Under the pieces are notes generated by a model. The model saw only the letters and a list, made by a program, of their open reading frames with translations. It made no database searches and was not told the DNA's origin. The position numbers were made by a program, and so were the translations under genes. 64,000 nucleotides of DNA from Arcticibacter pallidicorallinus (lineage in GTDB: Bacteria > Bacteroidota > Bacteroidia > Sphingobacteriales > Sphingobacteriaceae), in NCBI RefSeq assembly GCF_003002875.1, contig NZ_PVTH01000002.1, positions 434,001 to 498,000 on the forward strand. The letters run 5' to 3'. Positions 46,179 through 55,803 of the stretch are shown one piece after another. Each line of letters opens with the position of its first letter. The stretch's first letter is position 1.

Positions 46179-46895
46179 ATGAAATCATCGCTCTTAATGC
46201 TTATGACAGGATGCTGCATGCTGGTCAGCACTCTTACGTTCGCTCAACAGGAATGGCTACCGGATGGTGCCGTTGGACAGCCGGCATTTAAAAACTCAGT
46301 AGGTATTACTGTCGGAACTCAAGGAATCGGCGCTGAAGTCGGCATTCCTCTCTCAACAAGGTTCAACCTACGCCTTGCTACCAGTTTGCTTCCTTATGAA
46401 GGAGACGTGGTGAAAAAATTCAATAGCACTTTCGATTACAACACCGATTTTAAGGTGGAATTCATGAATCTTAGTGCGTTTCTAGATTGGCAGCCTTTTC
46501 CGACTGCAGGATCTTTCTTCCGTAAGTTCGCTCTTACTGCCGGAGGTGCATATTTCTACAAAGCTGGTGGAAGTGCGAAAGTTATGCTGAAGGATGACTA
46601 CTACTACGGTGACATTCCGTTCACTCCTGAAGAAGTTGGAGAAATTAACACAGTAGTTGATTGGAAGGGCTGGGCGCCTTATGCAGGTCTGGGATGGCAT
46701 AACATCACCATCGCTGATAACTTCAATCTGGGTCTAAACCTGGGTGCTTACTACTTAGGTTCACCGGATATCAATATGACTGCTACTAACTGGTTGTCAT
46801 CAAATCCTGCAGTTAATGAGCCAATCCTTAGAAGAAACCTTAAGGATTACAAATGGCTACCTAAGTTTGAAATTAAGTTTGCTTACAACTACTAA
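46179..46895 (+). CDS. outer-membrane beta-barrel protein
   Basis: A 238-residue protein with signal peptide ending in TLTFAQ (about residue 22). The mature chain alternates hydrophobic and polar residues and closes with FEIKFAYNY, a C-terminal aromatic strand typical of outer-membrane barrels. Segments such as AGLGWHNITIADNFNLGLNLG suggest eight to ten strands. It is followed 13 bases later by a large lipoprotein gene. No known function; a porin-like or assembly role is possible. Confidence 0.75.
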   Translation: MKSSLLMLMTGCCMLVSTLTFAQQEWLPDGAVGQPAFKNSVGITVGTQGIGAEVGIPLSTRFNLRLATSLLPYEGDVVKKFNSTFDYNTDFKVEFMNLSAFLDWQPFPTAGSFFRKFALTAGGAYFYKAGGSAKVMLKDDYYYGDIPFTPEEVGEINTVVDWKGWAPYAGLGWHNITIADNFNLGLNLGAYYLGSPDINMTATNWLSSNPAVNEPILRRNLKDYKWLPKFEIKFAYNY

Positions 46896-46908
46896 CACCT
46901 GAACGGTT

Positions 46909-48513
46909 ATGAAAAAGATATTTTACCTCTCACTTATAACTTTTATAAGCATCTTCGCTGCTTGTAAAAATCCTACAGATGATATCACGATTATCATCGA
47001 ACCGAATCCATTTAATTATTCTACTGCCATTAAGGTGGATGACGTTGCTGGGAATGCGTTACCTAATGGATTGAAAGTTGAAATCTCAGGTCCAGATGCA
47101 GATGCTATTTACACCCCGTCTGGTACAAAAGACTTCAAAGTTCAGGACGGGTATATTTACACGAACGTTGATCCCCATAGAGATCCGACATTTAACAATT
47201 CGATAGAATTTAATGTAAAGGTTAGTGGTGATGCGATTTTGGACGTGAATATTCCTTTTGAAGTGGTTTCTGGACAAAGTTTCCAAATGAAACCTATCAA
47301 AATTTTGAACCTGAACAACCCACCGGTTGGTGCTGCGGTTTCAAAGCCTAGCGTTACTCTGGCTACATTAGCTGCTCAGGACCAGATTATATCGACTAAT
47401 ACAGCTGCATCCTTAATTACTCGGTTAGAGTTAGAGGCTGGTACGCAGTTCCTAAATGCCGCAGGACAAGTTTTATCAGGTACCAATCTGTCTACTATAC
47501 TTGTTAATCTGGATCCAAGAACGTCGGCTGGTATTGCTTTATTCCCGGGTGGGTCGTTATCAAGCAGCTCAATTGTGAATGCCGCGGGTCAGACTATTGA
47601 AGGAGCCTTCAATCCTGCTGCTGTCACAAGCATTGAGTTCTTTGTAAACGATCAAGGTGTAAAGTCTTTCAACAAGCCAGTTACAGTTTATCAAAACATC
47701 GATCCAACTTACATCAATCCAAACACAAATGCATTGGTTAAAGCTGGCGACTTACTTGAAATCTATAGCTACGAAGTTGAAACTGGTACATTTAAGTACG
47801 AGAGAACTGCCGAGGTGGTTGTTCAATCGGGCAAATTATCGGTGTCTTATCCTATTGATCACTTGACGATCTATATTGCTGGATATCTGGAAGGTGCTTG
47901 TCCTCAGGCGAATCTAACCTTAGTTGCTGATTGGATGACCGAAGGTGTAACTTACCCACTAAATATTAAGTTCGTTAACAGTGCACAACAGACAATTTTG
48001 GAGCAAGTAATCTCCGTGTCTACTAACAATGCGCCTCTTGCGGTTCCTGCTATTCCATCAGGATCAAGATTGGTTATCACGCATCCTTCTACAGGCCAGG
48101 TATATTTTGATGGTGCAATAGACATCAACTGTGGAAGTGCTGTCAGTGTGACTTTGGCTAATATTCCTCAACAACCTGTTGTGACTATGCAGTTATTTGT
48201 TAGATGTCCGGGTAAGACTGCCAACGTGGAAGCACTGCCGACATTCCAATTATACTATAGACTGGCCGGATCAAATGCCTCTTTCTTACCTTTGGGAGAA
48301 GTTGTGAATGGTTTTATTTCGACTACGAGTTTAGATGTAACCAAGAGATATGACTTCAGGGGCGTTTGGAACGACAAAATTAAGACTGTAGGTAATAGAG
48401 CAATTGTTGCCAATAACGAAGGGACTGTAGGACCAGGTTATATCCTGGGAGAAGTAGCTCCTGAAAATAATTTGCAGATGCTTACTGAAGCGTGTGCAGA
48501 GATCGGACAATAA
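46909..48513 (+). CDS. large surface or periplasmic lipoprotein, hypothetical
   Basis: A 534-residue lipoprotein: signal peptide with lipobox FAAC and Cys19. The mature part is beta-rich with Thr, Asn and Val, and contains repeated Ig-like-looking stretches (KVEISGPDADAIY, NPAAVTSIEFFVNDQG, VISVSTNNAPL). The region after about residue 325 (YLEGACPQANLTLVADW) has Cys pairs that may form disulfides. It lies 13 bases after the barrel gene and before a terminator, so it is probably co-expressed with it. No family is recognised. Confidence 0.75.
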   Translation: MKKIFYLSLITFISIFAACKNPTDDITIIIEPNPFNYSTAIKVDDVAGNALPNGLKVEISGPDADAIYTPSGTKDFKVQDGYIYTNVDPHRDPTFNNSIEFNVKVSGDAILDVNIPFEVVSGQSFQMKPIKILNLNNPPVGAAVSKPSVTLATLAAQDQIISTNTAASLITRLELEAGTQFLNAAGQVLSGTNLSTILVNLDPRTSAGIALFPGGSLSSSSIVNAAGQTIEGAFNPAAVTSIEFFVNDQGVKSFNKPVTVYQNIDPTYINPNTNALVKAGDLLEIYSYEVETGTFKYERTAEVVVQSGKLSVSYPIDHLTIYIAGYLEGACPQANLTLVADWMTEGVTYPLNIKFVNSAQQTILEQVISVSTNNAPLAVPAIPSGSRLVITHPSTGQVYFDGAIDINCGSAVSVTLANIPQQPVVTMQLFVRCPGKTANVEALPTFQLYYRLAGSNASFLPLGEVVNGFISTTSLDVTKRYDFRGVWNDKIKTVGNRAIVANNEGTVGPGYILGEVAPENNLQMLTEACAEIGQ

Positions 48514-48547
48514 AGATTCCATAATATTCCGCAAGGAATATTTATTA

Positions 48548-48588
48548 GAAAGAGGGTGTATCATAGAAATATGATCACCCTCTTTTTC
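48548..48588 (+). terminator. rho-independent terminator of the barrel/lipoprotein genes
   Basis: GAAAGAGGGTG (48548-48558) pairs with CACCCTCTTTTTC, with an inner ATCAT/ATGAT stem, and the T-rich strand continues as TTTTTCGTTTG. It uses the same design as the terminator at 12001-12054. Confidence 0.8.
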
Positions 48589-48680
48589 GTTTGATGACCT
48601 TTTAAAAGTTTCCTAAAGTTTTATGTCTTCCTCGGGTCGCCCCGGGGCATGTTAGTAGATCATGTGACATTGATACCGAT

Positions 48681-48827
48681 ATGGCGAAATTGGCTACAGC
48701 GACCAGCTTTCTATCAGTTTGTATTTTGGTTGGATGTAAATCAGGTTTTGGAACGCGGTTGGCTCTGACGTTTTTTATTTTATCAGCTGCTATACTCTTC
48801 CCAGACCGGGCAACCGAAATATTCTAA
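48681..48827 (+). CDS. possible 48-residue membrane peptide
   Basis: ATG at 48681 opens a frame of 48 residues with two hydrophobic stretches (SFLSVCILVGC and LALTFFILSAAILF) and a TAA at 48827. There is no clear promoter of its own, and it lies after a strong terminator. Its hydrophobic character is the only support; a chance frame or a remnant is equally likely. Confidence 0.2.
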   Translation: MAKLATATSFLSVCILVGCKSGFGTRLALTFFILSAAILFPDRATEIF

Positions 48828-48954
48828 TCTAGCCTGCTGGTACAGGTTAATACGTCGAGTAGTGACTTTCAAAAAAAATGATTCTCGTCACATTCTGGCG
48901 TTTTCACACTTATTCTCACAATATGTTGTAAAATTTGATAAAAAATTAACCAAA

Positions 48955-49824
48955 ATGAAAAAGTATTCTGTCTTTTTATTCTTGATCCTGCTATTGTTCT
49001 CGTGTAAGGATTCATCTGAGGATGTGATAGAAGCCACCTATCCTGTCGTAATATCTGTCAAAAACTTAAGCGGCATATTGCCAGGGTCAAAAAGCGCTTT
49101 AACTTTCAATTCGGTCGACTCTCTGCTGAACAAATTTGGTGTAATAAACTTCCTGGTTTTCGACGCAACAGGAAAGTTTGTGCGCCACAAAAAGCAAGTT
49201 AAAGAAGATAAACCGTTCGGCGAGATTTCCGATGAACTTAAGGTCGGACAATATACAGTCGTGCTGTTAGCTTCAACGGGAGAAATTTCTGTCGGAACAA
49301 ATCTTACTACCCTGGCAGTTACCAAGATATCGTCCTTAGCTGCTTCAGGCGATATTTTCTATAAGAAAATATCAATTAATGTAACTTCTCAAGGTGTTAA
49401 AGAATCATTGTTTTTAGACAGGATGACGGGTTGCGTAGTGGTCAAAATAGAAGATAGGATTACTGATAATATCAAAAAGGTAGAGCTGCAGGTTGAAAAT
49501 GAGACGCCTTATTTTAATATAAATACAGCTGAAGTTGATCTGATTACAAAAGAAGAAAGGTTAGTAGCTGAGATCGTAACAGCTTCCAACCGTGATTCAT
49601 TTGATTTAGGCTTGTTACTGATCAATAATCAAATTCCGATCATAGCGAACTTAAGGTTTTTGGACGCTTCAAATAAGCTGATAGTGGCGAAGCGATTACC
49701 AGCGATTACCAATATCCGAGGTCATTGGGTTTCCGCAGAGGGAAAGTTATCAGAATTTGCATCAGCAGGCTTCACAATAGGTTATAATAGTGCTTGGTTA
49801 GATACTATCGTTGTTCGTTTTTAA
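48955..49824 (+). CDS. lipoprotein, possibly fimbrillin-associated (FimB/Mfa2-like)
   Basis: A 289-residue lipoprotein, start at 48955 (MKKYSVFLFLILLLFSC), with Cys17 as the lipid site; a longer upstream frame using GTG is not needed. The beta-rich body with VGQYTVVLLASTGE and FLDRMTGCVVVKIED resembles the transthyretin-like domains of fimbrillin anchor proteins, but this is a structural impression, not a motif match. It stands alone with a bidirectional terminator at its 3' end shared with recA. Function unknown. Confidence 0.65.
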   Translation: MKKYSVFLFLILLLFSCKDSSEDVIEATYPVVISVKNLSGILPGSKSALTFNSVDSLLNKFGVINFLVFDATGKFVRHKKQVKEDKPFGEISDELKVGQYTVVLLASTGEISVGTNLTTLAVTKISSLAASGDIFYKKISINVTSQGVKESLFLDRMTGCVVVKIEDRITDNIKKVELQVENETPYFNINTAEVDLITKEERLVAEIVTASNRDSFDLGLLLINNQIPIIANLRFLDASNKLIVAKRLPAITNIRGHWVSAEGKLSEFASAGFTIGYNSAWLDTIVVRF

Positions 49825-49867
49825 AAAAACTTGAGGGACATCGCGCAAGATGTCCCTCGAGTTTTTT
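49823..49867. terminator. bidirectional terminator between the lipoprotein gene and recA
   Basis: AAAAAACTTGAGGGACATC (49824-49842) pairs with GATGTCCCTCGAGTTTTTT (49849-49867) around GCGCAA, with one mismatch. The stem touches both stop codons, so it ends transcription from both sides. Confidence 0.88.
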
Positions 49868-50867
49868 AAATATCCTCTGTGCCCGCTACTGCTGCACGGA
49901 TTTTTGACTCAAGTTCGTCAGCAAGCTCAACATTGTCCATTAGCAGTTGCTTAACAGCGTCACGTCCCTGGCCTAATTTGGTTTCATTATAGCTAAACCA
50001 AGATCCCGACTTTTTAACAACTTCGTACTCAACTCCCAGATCAATTATCTCACCAACTTTAGATATTCCCTGCCCAAACATGATGTCGAACTCTGCAATC
50101 CGGAATGGTGGAGCCACCTTGTTTTTTACAATCTTCACTTTGGTGCGATTACCGGAAACTTCATCAGAATCTTTGATTTGTGATGTACGGCGCACATCCA
50201 GTCTGATTGATGAATAAAACTTTAATGCATTACCCCCAGTGGTAGTTTCCGGGTTTCCGAACATAACACCTATCTTTTCGCGAAGCTGATTGATAAATAT
50301 ACAGCAGCATCCTGTTTTAGAAATGGTTCCTGTCAACTTTCGCAAGGCTTGAGACATTAACCTTGCTTGTAATCCCATCTTGGACTCACCCATTTCCCCT
50401 TCTATTTCTCCCTTTGGTACCAAAGCGGCTACAGAGTCTATTACGATGATGTCTATAGCGCCTGACCGGATAAGATTATCAGCAATCTCAAGTGCTTGCT
50501 CACCATTGTCTGGCTGTGAGATTAACAAATTTTCAACATCTACTCCGAGTTTTTGAGCGTAAAACTTGTCAAATGCATGTTCAGCATCTATGAAGGCTGC
50601 TATTCCACCCTTCTTTTGGCTTTCGGCAATTGCGTGTATGGCCAGAGTTGTTTTACCTGAAGACTCAGGGCCGTAAATCTCGATTATACGCCCTTTAGGT
50701 AATCCTCCAATGCCTAAAGCGATATCCAGACCAATAGAACCTGTCGATATGGCTTCTACAGCTTCTACAGCTTTATCTCCTAGCTTCATTATTGTCCCCT
50801 TACCGTAAGACTTCTCTAATTTATCTAAGGTCAATTGCAGGGCCTTCAATTTATCCACGTTGCTCAT
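49866..50867 (-). CDS. recA: recombinase RecA
   Basis: A 333-residue RecA, shorter at the C-terminus than in E. coli, as usual in Bacteroidota. Walker [10 protein letters not shown] and Walker B region [10 protein letters not shown] are intact, with the DNA-binding L2 region ([19 protein letters not shown]). It drives strand exchange and SOS-type repair. It lies 127 bases after nth with its own -7 box at 50888-50895. Confidence 0.98.
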   Translation of the reverse strand: MSNVDKLKALQLTLDKLEKSYGKGTIMKLGDKAVEAVEAISTGSIGLDIALGIGGLPKGRIIEIYGPESSGKTTLAIHAIAESQKKGGIAAFIDAEHAFDKFYAQKLGVDVENLLISQPDNGEQALEIADNLIRSGAIDIIVIDSVAALVPKGEIEGEMGESKMGLQARLMSQALRKLTGTISKTGCCCIFINQLREKIGVMFGNPETTTGGNALKFYSSIRLDVRRTSQIKDSDEVSGNRTKVKIVKNKVAPPFRIAEFDIMFGQGISKVGEIIDLGVEYEVVKKSGSWFSYNETKLGQGRDAVKQLLMDNVELADELESKIRAAVAGTEDI

Positions 50868-50887
50868 ATATTTAGTATTATAAGTGT

Positions 50888-50917
50888 CAAATATAAATAA
50901 TATTTTCTAATGCTAAA
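50888..50917 (-). promoter_or_regulatory. promoter of recA
   Basis: On the minus strand TTTAG (50917-50913), a 17-base spacer and TATATTTG (50895-50888) resemble the Bacteroidota promoter. Transcription would begin near 50882, about 15 bases upstream of the recA ATG. Confidence 0.45.
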
Positions 50918-50994
50918 TTATTTAACATTATTTTATATTGGAGGGAGATATATTTAATTACAAGTATCTGCAAAGGAAAAAGAAAAACAAATAG

Positions 50995-51663
50995 CTAAGG
51001 AACATTTATGATTTTCAGGCTTGGAACGACTTGCTTTTCAAAATACTTGCAAAAGGATGTAATCGGACATATGTTGCATTTGGGGCTTCTGGCGACACAT
51101 ATATACCTTCCATGTAGAATAAGCCAATGGTGAGCTACTCCCAAAGTTTCTTTGGGCAAGTACTTTACAAGCTGTTTTTCGACGGCGAATGGAGTAGTAG
51201 CACGAGTCGTAAGTCCTAATCTGTTGGCGACCCTGAATACATGGGTGTCAACAGCAATCGCGGGGGCGTCATAGATGACAGATGCGATCACGTTAGCGGT
51301 CTTCCTGCCTACACCTGGCAGCTTTTGTAAATCGTCGATGCTCGAAGGAATAACACCCTGGAAATCGGAAATTAGTAATCTGGCCATTCCGACCAGATGC
51401 TTCGCTTTATTATTTGGATAGCTTACAGACCGTATGTATGTAAAAACTTCTTCGGGACTTGAGGCCGCAAGTGAATAGGCATCTGGAAATTTGTCAAATA
51501 AGGCCGGAGTTATCTGGTTAATCCGTTTGTCGGTACATTGCGCTGAAAGGATAACCGCTACAAGCAATTCGTAAGAATTGGAATAATTAAGCTCTGTCTG
51601 GGCGTCTGGCTGATGCGTAGAAAAGTACTCCACAAAAGCTTTTACCCGATCTTTTTTTTGCAT
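50995..51663 (-). CDS. nth: endonuclease III (DNA glycosylase/AP lyase)
   Basis: A 222-residue enzyme, ATG at 51663 chosen over a TTG two codons upstream. It has the helix-hairpin-helix LPGVGRKTANVI with catalytic Lys, the catalytic Asp in VDTHVFRVANRLGL, and a C-terminal [4Fe-4S] loop CVARSPKCNICPITSFC. It removes oxidised pyrimidines. It lies between recA and a sigma factor gene on one strand, a sensible repair neighbourhood. Confidence 0.96.
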   Translation of the reverse strand: MQKKDRVKAFVEYFSTHQPDAQTELNYSNSYELLVAVILSAQCTDKRINQITPALFDKFPDAYSLAASSPEEVFTYIRSVSYPNNKAKHLVGMARLLISDFQGVIPSSIDDLQKLPGVGRKTANVIASVIYDAPAIAVDTHVFRVANRLGLTTRATTPFAVEKQLVKYLPKETLGVAHHWLILHGRYICVARSPKCNICPITSFCKYFEKQVVPSLKIINVP

Positions 51664-51684
51664 AAGCAAAGTAACGAATACCGG

Positions 51685-51879
51685 CTATGATTTTTTAGAT
51701 AGCGAATATGCTTTTATGAAATTTATTGATTCGGGTGATGGATCTTTCAGTTCCTTATCCAGATATTCTTTGAGCTTCGTGTAAAATGACAGGTCGTTGG
51801 CACCCAATGTTTCAAGTGTTTCACTTGGAAAGTCGTCAGCCGGATAGAGGCCGGAGGAGAGTGTAGAAAATTGTATCAT
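51685..51879 (-). CDS. small acidic hypothetical protein
   Basis: A 64-residue protein from the ATG at 51879 (MIQFSTLSSGLY). It is acidic and helical in the middle (YTKLKEYLDKELKDPSPE) and lies between the sigma factor and nth genes on the same strand. The start codon directly abuts the 3' arm of a 13-base hairpin (51880-51918). That placement may mark a translation-controlled gene or cast doubt on the start. No family is recognised. Confidence 0.5.
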   Translation of the reverse strand: MIQFSTLSSGLYPADDFPSETLETLGANDLSFYTKLKEYLDKELKDPSPESINFIKAYSLSKKS

Positions 51880-51918
51880 AAGCAAAGCCGTTGTTATATC
51901 TAACTAACGGCTTTGCTT
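51880..51918 (-). terminator. hairpin after the sigma factor gene
   Basis: AAGCAAAGCCGTT (51880-51892) and AACGGCTTTGCTT (51906-51918) are perfectly inverted around a 13-base loop. On the minus strand it follows the sigma gene and is immediately next to the small ORF's ATG. The T tract is weak, so attenuation is as likely as full termination. Confidence 0.55.
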
Positions 51919-51954
51919 GGTGAATATTTTAAGAAATTTAAAATAATGTTATTG

Positions 51955-52542
51955 TTAAATTAATTTGATACTCAGCTCCTTAGCATCGAACATTTTGCGG
52001 AGGTTGTTCAGAGCGTATCTCATTCGCCCCAGAGCTGTATTAATGCTCACGTTGGTGATGTCGGCGATCTCTTTGAAGCTCATCTCTCCGTAGTGCCTCA
52101 TAATCAAAACCTCCTTCTGTTCATCCGGTAGTAATTGAATCATCTTTCTGAGGTCTTGATGAGTTTGGTTTCTAACCATTTGCTCCTCAATACTCTCATC
52201 GCAGAACCCTAAGACATCGAATATGTCGAAACCATCGCCGCTCGTGATTACAGGAGTACGCTTTTCTTTCCGGAAATAATCAATTACCAGGTTGTGCGCA
52301 ATTCGCAATACCCATGGAAGAAACTTGCCTTCCTCGTTGTATTTACCGGTTTTTAGCGTATTGATGACCTTGATGAAGGTATCCTGAAAAATGTCTTCTG
52401 CCAGATATTGATCTTTAACCAGCATATAAATCGATGTATATATTTTGGATTTGTGTCTGCTGACCAACTCTTCCAAACCCGTCTCCTGACCAGCTATATA
52501 AATATGTATAAGCTCCTGGTCGCTTTTCCCTTGAAGTTTCAT
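51955..52542 (-). CDS. RNA polymerase sigma factor, ECF-type sigma-70 family
   Basis: A 195-residue sigma factor. Region 2 has LVKDQYLAEDIFQDTFIKV and LPWVLRIAHNLVIDYFRKEK; region 4 has LPDEQKEVLIMRHYGEMSFKE and TNVSINTALGRMRYAL. No anti-sigma gene is adjacent; a small acidic ORF lies downstream instead. The group is often conserved near recA in this phylum and may be housekeeping-like. A -7 box lies at 52652-52659. Confidence 0.92.
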   Translation of the reverse strand: MKLQGKSDQELIHIYIAGQETGLEELVSRHKSKIYTSIYMLVKDQYLAEDIFQDTFIKVINTLKTGKYNEEGKFLPWVLRIAHNLVIDYFRKEKRTPVITSGDGFDIFDVLGFCDESIEEQMVRNQTHQDLRKMIQLLPDEQKEVLIMRHYGEMSFKEIADITNVSINTALGRMRYALNNLRKMFDAKELSIKLI

Positions 52543-52651
52543 AGGACTCCTCTCTTTGTTTTTGCTTAAAATAATTACTAAAAAGTATAGAGTAGAGTTT
52601 TATCCAAATTGTCGATTTAAGCTATAAGTTGTGTGTGTGGAGATTATATAT

Positions 52652-52659
52652 CAAATATA
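52652..52659 (-). promoter_or_regulatory. -7 box of the sigma factor gene
   Basis: The minus strand reads TATATTTG, an exact TAnnTTTG match, about 110 bases upstream of the ATG. The nearest TTG lies 24 bases further upstream, which is longer than usual. Confidence 0.35.
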
Positions 52660-52837
52660 ATAAAAATATAACCTACTACGGTACAATATTTTTGTTACAC
52701 CTTGGTTTATATTACATTAAGCGGTAATCCATAATATAATCCCCAGGTTTATAAATCTACGAAAAAGGTAACGTATGGTTCGCCAAAAAGTGTTAAGATA
52801 TGTTAAAGTCTTGACCTCCGGTTGCTAGATTAACCCT

Positions 52838-52845
52838 TACCTTTG
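52838..52845 (+). promoter_or_regulatory. -7 box of uvrA
   Basis: TACCTTTG fits TAnnTTTG and lies 19 bases before the uvrA ATG, giving a very short leader. TTGACC at 52811 is about 24 bases upstream, longer than the usual spacing. Confidence 0.45.
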
Positions 52846-52864
52846 CATTAAACGATATCATTGC

Positions 52865-55666
52865 ATGAATATTGAATCAGAACAAGATCCAAAAAATACC
52901 ATATTAATAAAAGGGGCTCGCGTCCATAATCTCAAAAACATAGATGTCAATATACCGAAAAATAAGCTCGTAGTAATCACTGGCTTGTCCGGATCTGGCA
53001 AATCTTCCCTGGCGTTTGATACTTTGTACGCCGAAGGGCAGCGTCGTTACGTTGAAAGCCTATCTTCTTACGCCAGGCAGTTCATGGGTCGAATGAATAA
53101 GCCAGACGTTGATTATATCAAAGGGATTGCTCCTGCGATAGCCATCGAACAAAAGGTGATCACGAGTAATCCCCGTTCGACGGTGGGAACCTCTACCGAG
53201 ATCTATGATTATCTTAAACTCCTGTTCTCCCGTATCGGGAAAACGATCTCGCCAGTCTCCGGACAAGAGGTAATGCGTGATTCTGTAACCACTGTTACGA
53301 ACTATATCACGTCATTGCCCGACGGTGACGCTGTTACCATTCTGTGCCCTTTGCATCCTCATAACAATCGCAGTCTGAAGGAAGAACTTGCAGTATTACT
53401 TCAGAAAGGGTTCGTGCGCGTTTACCATGCAGGTAAAATGGTTAGGATCGAGGAATTGCTTGAGGATGAGAAAGTAAAAAATGAAAAGCTAATAGCAAGC
53501 GATATTGTAAAGATTGTAATTGACCGCATCACTATCAGTTCAGACGATGATACTATAAGTCGCATGGGCGATTCCATTCAAACTGCATTTTTTGAAGGGA
53601 AAGGTGATTGTTTCGTAGAGTATAACGGTGAAATGAAATTCTTCTGCGATCGTTTTGAACTGGATGGCATGCGTTTCGAAGAACCTACTCCAAATTTCTT
53701 CAGCTTTAATAATCCGTACGGAGCTTGTAAGCGGTGTGAAGGATTCGGAAGGGTGATTGGCATCGACGAAGATTTGGTGGTTCCTGACAAGAGCAAATCC
53801 GTCTATGATGGCGCGATAGCACCTTGGAGAGGCGAAAAAATGGGCGTATGGCTACAGGAGTTTCTGAAGAACGCCCTGAAGTTTAATTTCCCTGTTCATC
53901 GCTCCTTTAACCAGTTGACAGACGATCAGCGCCAGCTTCTCTGGGACGGTAACAAGTACTTCCGCGGATTGAACGAGTTCTTTTCAGAGCTGGAAGCGCA
54001 AACCTATAAAATTCAATACCGGGTGATGTTATCGCGATATCGCGGTAAAACGAATTGTCCGGATTGCAAAGGCAGTCGCCTGAGGAAGGATGCCTCCTAT
54101 GTGAAGATAGCCGGAAGGTCCATCACAGACCTTGTGCTCATGCCTTTGGATTCGTCTATTAGCTTCTTTAATTCGCTGGACTTAACATCTAATGAAACGA
54201 AGATAGCAAAGCGCTTATTGGCCGAAATAACCAGTCGCATTAGTTTCCTTAATGACGTGGGTTTGGGATACCTGACGCTGAATCGGCTTTCAAATAGCCT
54301 TTCAGGCGGTGAGTCACAACGTATCAATCTGGCAACCTCGCTCGGCAGCTCGCTGGTCGGTTCAGTCTATGTGCTCGACGAGCCGAGTATCGGTCTTCAT
54401 CCCCGGGATACCCATAGATTGATAGGCGTGCTCAAATCACTTCGCGATGTGGGTAACACCGTGTTGGTTGTTGAGCATGAAGAAGAAATGATGAAAGCGG
54501 CAGATCACCTGATAGATATCGGCCCCGAAGCTGGTACTAACGGTGGAAACCTGGTCTTTTCTGGTAACTATGAGCAGATTTTAAAGGACGAAGGGAGCCT
54601 GACCGGAAACTATCTTAGTGGAAGGGAAAAGATCGAGGTGCCCGTCAGGCGACGCAGCTGGTCCGACTTTATCGAACTGAAAGGTGCCCGGGAGAATAAC
54701 CTTAAAAGTATCGACGTCAAGTTTCCGCTAAATGTTTTTACCTGCGTTACAGGTGTTTCCGGTTCCGGAAAGACGTCTCTCGTTAAAAGGATATTACAGC
54801 CAGCCTTGCAGAAGGTTATCGGTAACTATTCAGGCGAGCAGACCGGAGCTTACGATAGTCTGGAAGGCAGCTTCGGAGAGATCGATCATGTTGAGCTTGT
54901 AGACCAGAATCCCATTGGTCGCTCGTCCCGCTCAAATCCGGTCACTTATGTAAAAGCCTATGATGATATCCGGAATCTTTTTGCTTCACAGGCATCTGCG
55001 AAGGCTGCCGGACTGAAGCCGGCTGCATTCTCTTTCAATGTGGAAGGGGGGCGCTGTGATGTCTGCCAGGGAGAAGGCGAAGTGAAAATAGAGATGCAGT
55101 TCATGGCTGACCTTTTCTTGCCATGCGAGGCTTGCCGGGGGCAGCGTTTCAAGCAGCACGTTCTCGACGTTGAGTATAAAGAGAAAAATATTTCTGCAGT
55201 ACTGGACATGACTATTGAAGAAGCATTAAGCTTTTTCAAAGATGAACCCAAGATCATCAGCAAAATACAACCTTTGCTTGACGTAGGCCTGGGATATGTA
55301 CATCTCGGGCAATCTTCAAATACCCTGTCGGGTGGAGAGGCTCAAAGAATTAAGCTCGCATCCTTTTTGATCAAGGGGAACAACCGAAGCAAGACGCTTT
55401 TCATCTTTGACGAACCTACAACGGGTCTGCATTTTCACGATATCAAGAAATTACTAAAGTCGCTAAATGCTCTTCTCGATCAGGGGAATACTATTCTGGT
55501 CATCGAGCATAACGTCGACGTGATCAAATGTGCCGACTGGGTCATCGACATAGGTCCTGAAGGAGGCGATCGCGGAGGAAATCTGGTGTTTGAAGGTGTA
55601 CCTGAAGATCTGGCTAAGGTTAAAGACTCCTATACCGGTGCCTTTCTTAAAGGTGTCTTGAAATAA
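52865..55666 (+). CDS. uvrA: excinuclease ABC subunit A
   Basis: A 933-residue damage-recognition ATPase. Two ABC ATPase modules are seen: Walker [10 protein letters not shown] near residue 40 with signature LSGGESQRI, and Walker [10 protein letters not shown] with signature [14 protein letters not shown]. Zinc-binding CxxC pairs occur in [16 protein letters not shown] and CEACRG. It works with UvrB and UvrC in nucleotide excision repair. The length matches the family. Confidence 0.98.
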   Translation: MNIESEQDPKNTILIKGARVHNLKNIDVNIPKNKLVVITGLSGSGKSSLAFDTLYAEGQRRYVESLSSYARQFMGRMNKPDVDYIKGIAPAIAIEQKVITSNPRSTVGTSTEIYDYLKLLFSRIGKTISPVSGQEVMRDSVTTVTNYITSLPDGDAVTILCPLHPHNNRSLKEELAVLLQKGFVRVYHAGKMVRIEELLEDEKVKNEKLIASDIVKIVIDRITISSDDDTISRMGDSIQTAFFEGKGDCFVEYNGEMKFFCDRFELDGMRFEEPTPNFFSFNNPYGACKRCEGFGRVIGIDEDLVVPDKSKSVYDGAIAPWRGEKMGVWLQEFLKNALKFNFPVHRSFNQLTDDQRQLLWDGNKYFRGLNEFFSELEAQTYKIQYRVMLSRYRGKTNCPDCKGSRLRKDASYVKIAGRSITDLVLMPLDSSISFFNSLDLTSNETKIAKRLLAEITSRISFLNDVGLGYLTLNRLSNSLSGGESQRINLATSLGSSLVGSVYVLDEPSIGLHPRDTHRLIGVLKSLRDVGNTVLVVEHEEEMMKAADHLIDIGPEAGTNGGNLVFSGNYEQILKDEGSLTGNYLSGREKIEVPVRRRSWSDFIELKGARENNLKSIDVKFPLNVFTCVTGVSGSGKTSLVKRILQPALQKVIGNYSGEQTGAYDSLEGSFGEIDHVELVDQNPIGRSSRSNPVTYVKAYDDIRNLFASQASAKAAGLKPAAFSFNVEGGRCDVCQGEGEVKIEMQFMADLFLPCEACRGQRFKQHVLDVEYKEKNISAVLDMTIEEALSFFKDEPKIISKIQPLLDVGLGYVHLGQSSNTLSGGEAQRIKLASFLIKGNNRSKTLFIFDEPTTGLHFHDIKKLLKSLNALLDQGNTILVIEHNVDVIKCADWVIDIGPEGGDRGGNLVFEGVPEDLAKVKDSYTGAFLKGVLK

Positions 55667-55676
55667 CACATAAGGG

Positions 55677-55740
55677 GAGGATAGCCATTTATCAAAATCT
55701 GCCCTCAGGGAGCAGGATTATTAGTATATTGGCTATCCTC
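55677..55740 (+). other. long structured hairpin between uvrA and the metZ-like gene
   Basis: GAGGATAGCCA (55677-55687) pairs perfectly with TGGCTATCCTC (55730-55740); inside, AATCTGC pairs with GCAGGATT with a one-base bulge, capped by CCCTCAGGG. No T tract follows directly. It could end uvrA or act as a leader element of the metZ-like gene. I do not match it to a known S-adenosylmethionine riboswitch. Confidence 0.45.
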
Positions 55741-55803
55741 AAATGATTCAGGGATCCTGATTGTTTCTATGATCAAGTCCCTTTTTAGATGCAATAACTC
55801 AAA

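Larger units (their letters stand above)
48514..48954. other. intergenic region after the lipoprotein gene
   Basis: A 441-base stretch. It holds a perfect AATATTCC/GGAATATT hairpin (48523-48542), the terminator at 48548-48588, a GC-rich CTCGGGTCGCCCCGGGG patch near 48630-48650, and one weak 48-residue frame (48681-48827). Confidence 0.55.
52543..52864. other. intergenic region between the sigma factor gene and uvrA
   Basis: AT-rich divergent spacer of 322 bases containing the -7 boxes for both genes. No coding frame or stable hairpin is supported. Confidence 0.6.

Noticed and set aside
55677-55740. Known SAM riboswitch upstream of the metZ-like gene
   Set aside because: The conserved core sequences of SAM-I and SAM-II were not found; it is listed only as an unassigned structured element.
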